From assembly GCF_000699445.3 (NCBI RefSeq), contig NC_067202.1, positions 13,979,924 through 14,043,923 on the forward strand: DNA of 64,000 bases. The letters run 5' to 3'. The notes under the pieces are model-generated. The model worked only from the letters and a program-made list of their open reading frames with translations, was not told the origin of the DNA and did not search any database. This stretch comes from Schistosoma haematobium. Taxonomy: Eukaryota > Platyhelminthes > Trematoda > Strigeidida > Schistosomatidae. The translations under genes were made by a program, and so were the position numbers. Of the stretch, positions 60,201 to 64,000 are shown in pieces. The first letter of the stretch is position 1; every line of letters starts with the position of its first letter.

Positions 60201-61418
60201 TGGCCTGCCCATATACACGACAAAAATATTGAACAGTATTCCCACCGTCGGAATTCCCTATCACTTGTGGATGGATGCTTGATGTTTGGGAGTCGAGTAA
60301 TCGTACCCATAAATTTACGCCGTAAGGTGATGTCACAATTGCATGCCGCACACCCAGGAGTAGCAAGGATGAAGGCACTTGCACGTGGATATGTATATTG
60401 GCCGAATATTGACGCTCAGATCAAAGAGTATGTTGAGACATGTTCTGCGTGTGCAAAAGCTACCAAAGCCCCTCGTAAGACAGAAATGCAGAGTTGGGGG
60501 ACACCAACAAATCCATGGTCAAGAGTACACGTAGATTTCGCCGGTCCCATAAACGGAAAACAGTACTTAGTGATGGTTGATGCTTTCTCAAAATGGCCAG
60601 AAATCCACTACGTAAAGTCTCTTTCTACAAAAGCTACTATTGAAAAACTGAGACAAGTATTTAGCTGTTTTGGGTGTCCAGATGTATTAGTATCCGATAA
60701 TGGACCACAGTTCACCTCCGCCGAATTCTCGAAGTTCTGCGCCGCCAACGCTGTTAGACATATAAAGACACCCCCATATCATCCACAGTCAAACGGTCTA
60801 GTTGAGAGGTTCGTAGATACATTTAAAAGAGCACTACTTAAAGCTGAGGGAGAAGGTGAAATAGACGAGATGATTCAAAGATTTCTACAGACATACCGAG
60901 CAACACCAAACCCAACAACAAATAATCAAGAAAGCCCAGCAGAAGCAATTTTTGGGAGAAAGATTAGAATACCTATGGAGCAAATGAAACCAAAGCTTAG
61001 AGCCAACCTCCGAAAGAACAAACGAATGGAACAGCAATTCAACAAGCGGCACGGTGCATTGCCCAGAAGGTTTAAGGTGGGACAAGCGGTAATAACAAGA
61101 GATTTCACGGGAGTAAAGCCAACTTGGAAGTTTGGCATAATAATACGAAAAAAAGGGAAAGTTATCTACGAAGTAAAAGTTGGAAAAAAGATATGGGTGA
61201 GACATGCAAACCACATACAGCCAACCAGACAAGAACGAGAGACAGGAAATGCTACAAAGTCGAATATACCAATAGATATATTAACTGAGTTGAATAATGA
61301 AATTAAAAATTATCCGAATAATAACGAGACGTGTGAAACACTCCCAAGGAGGTCGCAGCGCATCAGACGAAAACCCAATCGGATAAAAATAAATCCTAAG
61401 GATCATTATTATCTCTAA
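57219..61418 (+). CDS. Gag-Pol polyprotein of the Ty3/Gypsy element
   Basis: 1399 codons from the first in-frame ATG (57219); the frame is open back into the LTR only through a TTG. N terminus: polyglutamine coiled region (residues ~8-50) and a gag capsid-like region. Two zinc knuckles follow (CWYCGAWHFSRFC at ~284, CX2CX3HX4C; then CTICNKVGHKELVC, CX2CX4HX4C). Protease has DTASD at ~370. Reverse transcriptase shows LPFGVKPAPAIFQQIMD and the catalytic YLDD at ~665. RNase H starts at ADAS (~814) with TDHKPL downstream. Integrase has an HHCC zinc region from ~1042 and catalytic D~1106, D~1160, E~1196 (D,D-35-E), and the C-terminal WVRHANHIQ region looks like a GPY/F module. Gag and pol share one frame, so no frameshift is needed; how the gag:pol ratio is set is unclear. 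No stop or frameshift was found. It ends 22 bases before the 3' LTR. Confidence 0.95.
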   Translation: MSISLEQLQLLLQQQQQQYQQQQQQLQQQQQQMLASQQKLLETLLGKLSIQQEIPEHKSIESYLNPVSEFIFDADNGHTFEAWFGRIEDIFRVEFAAIDDAKKVRLLLQKLGPNEHQKYKNHILPKHPREVSFDETVNILNKMFCEQSSLFRIRYNCLQLTKEADEDYTTYAGRVNLQAERFKLNVLTSDQFKCLLFISGLNSPVDADFRMKLLSRMEHDDEMTLQTITTECQRLINLKQDTAMLETRSAAPSNSVHAVKTGQRRNSTKSHKYHSKSPKPATKCWYCGAWHFSRFCRFRNHRCTICNKVGHKELVCRTRESLRSKRTRRPHQYENKYINSVYSTLALSVADKRRYVELIVNGVHIRLQLDTASDITLISKRTWYLIGCPKVLPTEHTARNASGDILKLVGMIKCSVKFRGNYFTGNCYLTNRHELDLIGIDWIDKLNLWDVPLNEICTMKSASNPRDPPTVHVTKKVVTIEDLLQKHKNLFQNKLGCCTIEKAKLYLRQDVKPVFRPKRQVPYAAIDKVDKELDRLEKLGVIQPVNYSAWAAPIVVVQKASGAIRLCADFSTGLNDALQNHSYPLPLPEDLFIKLNGGRYFSKLDLSEAYLQVEVDEDSKELLTINTHRGLYRFNRLPFGVKPAPAIFQQIMDTILSNVEGVAVYLDDIIVVGSSAQELVRRLDVVLTKISQAGFQLQKEKCEFLLESVKYLGYIFDKDGRRPDPDNINAIKNMPKPTEVTTLRSFLGMISYYSMFVPQMYKLRQPLNQLLMANTTWHWTKECQDSFDEIKRILSSKLLLTHYNPKLEIIVAADASNYGIGAVISHRFPDGKEKPIAHASRTLNSAERKYSQIEKEGLALVFAVKKFHKMIYGRRFTLLTDHKPLLSIFGSKSGIPAYTANRLQRWAITLLAYDFQILYKSTEKFGQADALSRLIANQKQKSEDSIIATISLENDVHHILQVAIKATPLSCEDIKRYTQEDDELKQIIRYLEHGWPAHIHDKNIEQYSHRRNSLSLVDGCLMFGSRVIVPINLRRKVMSQLHAAHPGVARMKALARGYVYWPNIDAQIKEYVETCSACAKATKAPRKTEMQSWGTPTNPWSRVHVDFAGPINGKQYLVMVDAFSKWPEIHYVKSLSTKATIEKLRQVFSCFGCPDVLVSDNGPQFTSAEFSKFCAANAVRHIKTPPYHPQSNGLVERFVDTFKRALLKAEGEGEIDEMIQRFLQTYRATPNPTTNNQESPAEAIFGRKIRIPMEQMKPKLRANLRKNKRMEQQFNKRHGALPRRFKVGQAVITRDFTGVKPTWKFGIIIRKKGKVIYEVKVGKKIWVRHANHIQPTRQERETGNATKSNIPIDILTELNNEIKNYPNNNETCETLPRRSQRIRRKPNRIKINPKDHYYL

Positions 61419-61424
61419 TGCTTC

Positions 61425-61440
61425 AAAAAAAAAGGGGAGG
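61425..61440 (+). promoter_or_regulatory. Polypurine tract
   Basis: aaaaaaaaaggggagg directly before the 3' LTR, the expected plus-strand primer. Confidence 0.9.
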
Positions 61441-61958
61441 TGTTATATCCGGTGAAGATTAAACTACAGGTAAATTCCAAGGACTATTCATGGACTAATA
61501 TTCTATAAATATTCTTATTGTATAACTACGCAACAATTACACTATGGATATTTATATTCCTTTTATGATAAGCTTTATTTTGACCTATAATTTATTATTG
61601 TACGATTTACGGTCCTTAAGTTATGTTCAGTTTATTAACTACTGCCTCCTTCATTCACAGCCACTTTTTGGCTTATTTGTGTACAAATATTATTTCCTAT
61701 TTTATGGTACGTTGCGGTCTGTATGATTGATATATAAACCAAGTATGCCTGAAATAAACGATCTGCTCTGATTCGGAAGCTGGTATTGTGTTCTGGACTC
61801 AAGTGGAAGGGCTCGTAGGACATAGGACCAATAAGGACGCTAAACTGCCCACACCGGTTGAACGTCATTGGTTGGCCTAGTGTGAAGATTCGTATAAGTC
61901 GTATTCGGATTGGTAGATAAGTCGTGTGATCGAAAAGTCAGACATCCAAGGCATAACA
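61441..61958 (+). repeat. 3' LTR of the Ty3/Gypsy element
   Basis: No difference from the 5' LTR was found by eye. AATAAA at 61753-61758 would serve transcript 3'-end formation. Confidence 0.95.
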
Positions 61959-61963
61959 AGTAG

Positions 61964-62500
61964 CTAATTGAATAACCCGATAGCGTTCGGAGCGAATTGT
62001 ATTGAATTCGAGTTCCGGAGTGAACATAAACTCTGGGATGCAGGTACATCTAGCTGGAGAGTCCCTGTTCGGAAAAATATACCAATAATTATCATGTTAA
62101 GTCTAATGGTGTCCTTGGACTTTAAATGGACATTCTCTATTGATCAGTATTTATTTCACTTGTTAAATATTGTACAAATGTTGTTTTGTATTTTATGGTA
62201 CGATGTGGTCTGTTTGGTTGGTATATAAACAGAGTATGTCTTAAATGTAATGACTCATATCTCAGAGGCTAAGACTTGCGTTCTGGACTCAACTGGCTGA
62301 GCTAGACAGGGAAGCACGGCCAATCGGGGCTCGAGGTCGTCCTTACGTGTTTACGTGTCATTGATCCGATCGATAAATACGCTGCGCGTCCAATCTTGCA
62401 GTCACAAGTCACAACAGTCCCAAATAGAAGAAAACATGCTTCCTAAATGCTATTGATAGCCACCATCCATTTTTGCTTATGATGATAAAATACTTATTCT
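61964..62500 (+). repeat. SMalpha-like unit split by a solo LTR
   Basis: Head 'gataacccgatagcgttcgg' and 'gaattcgagttccggagtg' (61972-62020), then 'ggtacatctagctggagagtccc' up to 62065, then the LTR, then gtcccaaatagaagaaaaca and 'ctattgatagccaccatcc' up to about 62475. The hammerhead core is decayed (CUGGAGA, GAAGAAAAC). Confidence 0.7.
62061..62421 (+). mobile_element. Solo Ty3/Gypsy-type LTR with 5-bp target duplication GTCCC
   Basis: 351-bp LTR (62066-62416) starting TGTTCGG and ending CACAACA. It aligns in its second half with the 518-bp LTR ('gtacaaatgttg', 'tatggtacgatgtggtctg', 'ggtatataaac', 'gttctggactcaa'). GTCCC is at 62061-62065 and 62417-62421. The target is the stem II strand of the SMalpha hammerhead. 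Confidence 0.85.
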
Positions 62501-62815
62501 ATCTATTAAATTCTACTTAAGACAAACAATATGTAAGTATGGCATGTGTTTTGGAAAGTAGTTCTACACAACTGACAGGAGCATATGATTGCATTCACTT
62601 TTTGTGATCATCCGTTAGTTGTTAAAAAGAATCCGTGTATTTTAGAAGTTGTGTATGTTGGCAGTGGTATAGAAGACGAAATCAATCTACGTATAGTGAA
62701 AGTCAGGACGCAGACATTAATCCAATTGGTGGCAGGAACTTGAAATGCACATTTCAATGGCTTTAAAATGTCTGACGAATGTTATCTTAGTATCTTTAAA
62801 TTCGTGCAAGTAGTC
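62500..62815. other. AT-rich sequence without recognised feature
   Basis: No ORF with motif or splice support and no repeat recognised. Confidence 0.4.
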
Positions 62816-62816
62816 A

Positions 62817-63003
62817 TTCTATGACATGGAGTCATGGTATGAAAATAGATTATATAAGACAAGTATTTGTCCGTCTGACAAGACTCGCTGGTTGGGAGCC
62901 TGGAGATGGTACAACTAATTGGCTTGAGATGTTACGAGACATGGATCAGAATAGAAAACAGAACTCCTCTAGTAGTTTTCTTTTAGATTCTTTGGAATCA
63001 TGA
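62817..63003 (+). pseudogene. Non-LTR retrotransposon C-terminal fragment
   Basis: The open frame with LAGWEPGDGTTNWLEMLRDM and MDQNRKQ parallels LLGWGPRDCRNQ…LETLGGMAQNRSQW near 53255-53330, and ends at a stop soon after. It is the last ~60 codons of a related element. Confidence 0.55.
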
Positions 63004-63009
63004 GGTATT

Positions 63010-63830
63010 TCTTCAACCGTTGTTTTCATCAAGATCCACTTCTCCTCACTCATTTGTATCTAGTTATTTTTTATGATTGACATAGTGAACAAAGGTTTAA
63101 AACTGATTAGAGTAGTAGTGACCTGTAATATTTTACACTTATGTTTATTCGGTAAAAATCAAATCAGTGTATTCAGACATTATTTAAATTTATTTCAGAG
63201 ATCTAACCACCCCTCATCTATTATATTCACGTTCTTACTTGTGTTGTCAAATTCACTATTACCAGTAGCCAGTACCAAGTATGCATTTTCACAAGTTACA
63301 ATAATTATACTCATCCTTCGAATATTTAATTCATTTCTTCCCAACTTCACCTCACTATTTGTATTGTGTATACTAACTTCGATGCCCAGTTACACAGGTA
63401 TAGAACCATAACTATCTGTGTATGTTTAAATTTAATAAAACCTTTAATTGATTTATTTAGCATTATATCACATCAGTCGTGCAAATTAAATATGGTCGAA
63501 TCGTTAATGATATAGACATTGTATATGCCCCATTGACAAATCCCGTTAAAAACAATATGGATATAAAAAATCGAATAGCAAAGTTTCGGATATGCCTATT
63601 CTGCTTTTCATTTGTTCATCTGTCTACCGAAATAAACGTATCAGACGTATCGAATACCATTAAAAGTAACGTAAAGAACACCATATAATGTTAATCTGAA
63701 TCATTGAAACAGTTCCCCGAAATAAAAAAAATGAAAATAGTCGGTGAATAGACGAACACATCGTTAAGCATCAATAAATCTACGATATCACGCTACCATC
63801 ATCCATTGTATTCGTGTGTTGAATAAATTT
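63010..63830. other. AT-rich sequence without recognised gene
   Basis: ORFs of 112 codons (63073-63411) and 69 codons (63479-63688) are hydrophobic or biased but show no motif, splice support or similarity I recognise. Confidence 0.4.
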
Positions 63831-63834
63831 ATGC

Positions 63835-64000
63835 ATTAACATTGTTGGATGCCGAATTAATGATCTAAAAGTTAATCATTTGCATATCAAAACCGAAAGT
63901 CTTCAGTTTTAACCACAAGATACAAGATAGTGGATGTGCACTGCCACTAAGCTGTTCCATCCTAGAACAGAACAACCGTTTAGTCTATCTTAGTTTCCAA
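63835..64000 (+). repeat. SINE-A unit, plus strand, running off the window
   Basis: 'gttggatgccgaattaatga' head, decayed A and B boxes, then 'ggatgtgcactgccactaag' and a dead hammerhead block. Shares the CTGCCAC change with 30005 and 36640. Confidence 0.65.

Larger units (their letters stand above)
56565..61963 (+). mobile_element. Complete Ty3/Gypsy LTR retrotransposon
   Basis: Element 56570-61958 (5389 bp) between direct repeats AGTAG (56565-56569, 61959-61963). The two 518-bp LTRs look identical throughout and begin TGTTAT and end ATAACA. A primer-binding site follows the left LTR after 2 bases, a polypurine tract precedes the right LTR, and one open frame encodes gag-pol. All parts needed for autonomous transposition appear intact, so insertion was recent. 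The two zinc knuckles, single frame and YLDD suggest the Mag-like branch (inference). It lies upstream of the visible exons of the minus-strand gene, in antisense orientation to it. Confidence 0.95.

Noticed and set aside
63073..63411. 112-codon ORF near the right edge
   Set aside because: No recognised motif, and composition is typical of AT-rich non-coding DNA here.

Overview
The window looks like genomic DNA of a blood fluke (Schistosoma or a close relative). It is AT-rich and intron-rich, and it is dominated by dispersed repeats that match schistosome families. These are SMalpha-type repeats carrying hammerhead ribozymes, RTE-type non-LTR retrotransposon fragments ending in GTAA tails, tRNA-derived SINE-like repeats, and Ty3/Gypsy LTR elements. 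The species cannot be fixed from the sequence alone. No rRNA, CRISPR array or convincing free-standing tRNA gene was seen.

Host genes are few. On the minus strand, five exons (55814-56333, 54093-54664, 46818-47538, 44720-45169, 42169-42315) have good splice sites and compatible phases. They give the last 802 codons of a large low-complexity protein, with upstream exons outside the window or unrecognised. On the plus strand, 8762-9053 looks like the last coding exon of a small multi-pass membrane protein; its acceptor directly abuts an (AT)44 tract. I could not name either gene.

The rest is layered mobile DNA. 1-9 kb: SINE-like repeats, an SMalpha unit, an RTE fragment and part of an LTR. 9-21 kb: short AAAT-tailed elements, a degenerate CR1-like reverse transcriptase, MITEs with terminal inverted repeats, and more SINE-like units. 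21-32 kb: a second tRNA-like family and CsRn1/Boudicca-like LTR pieces. 32-34 kb: a solo LTR split by an RTE copy. 34-42 kb: inverted SINE-like clusters, SMalpha, Penelope-like and RTE fragments. 42-56 kb: the minus-strand gene, with repeats filling its introns, including an RTE copy followed by a 1.24-kb GTAA array. 56.6-62.0 kb: a complete Ty3/Gypsy element with apparently identical 518-bp LTRs, an open gag-pol frame and a 5-bp target duplication, followed by a solo LTR that sits inside a hammerhead motif.

The most interesting theme is that four unrelated repeat families (SINE-A, SINE-B, SMalpha-like, Penelope-like) each carry a compact hammerhead-like cassette: CUGANGA, a short stem II, GAAA, a tiny near-palindromic stem III, a GUC-type cleavage triplet, and a stem I of about 5-6 bp. 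Many units occur as inverted (snap-back) or tandem dimers. One inverted dimer is flanked by a 19-bp target duplication, and one tandem copy begins exactly at the predicted cleavage site. SMalpha hammerheads are established knowledge in schistosomes. Whether the other cassettes have been described cannot be judged from here. All family names are from motif recognition, not database search.
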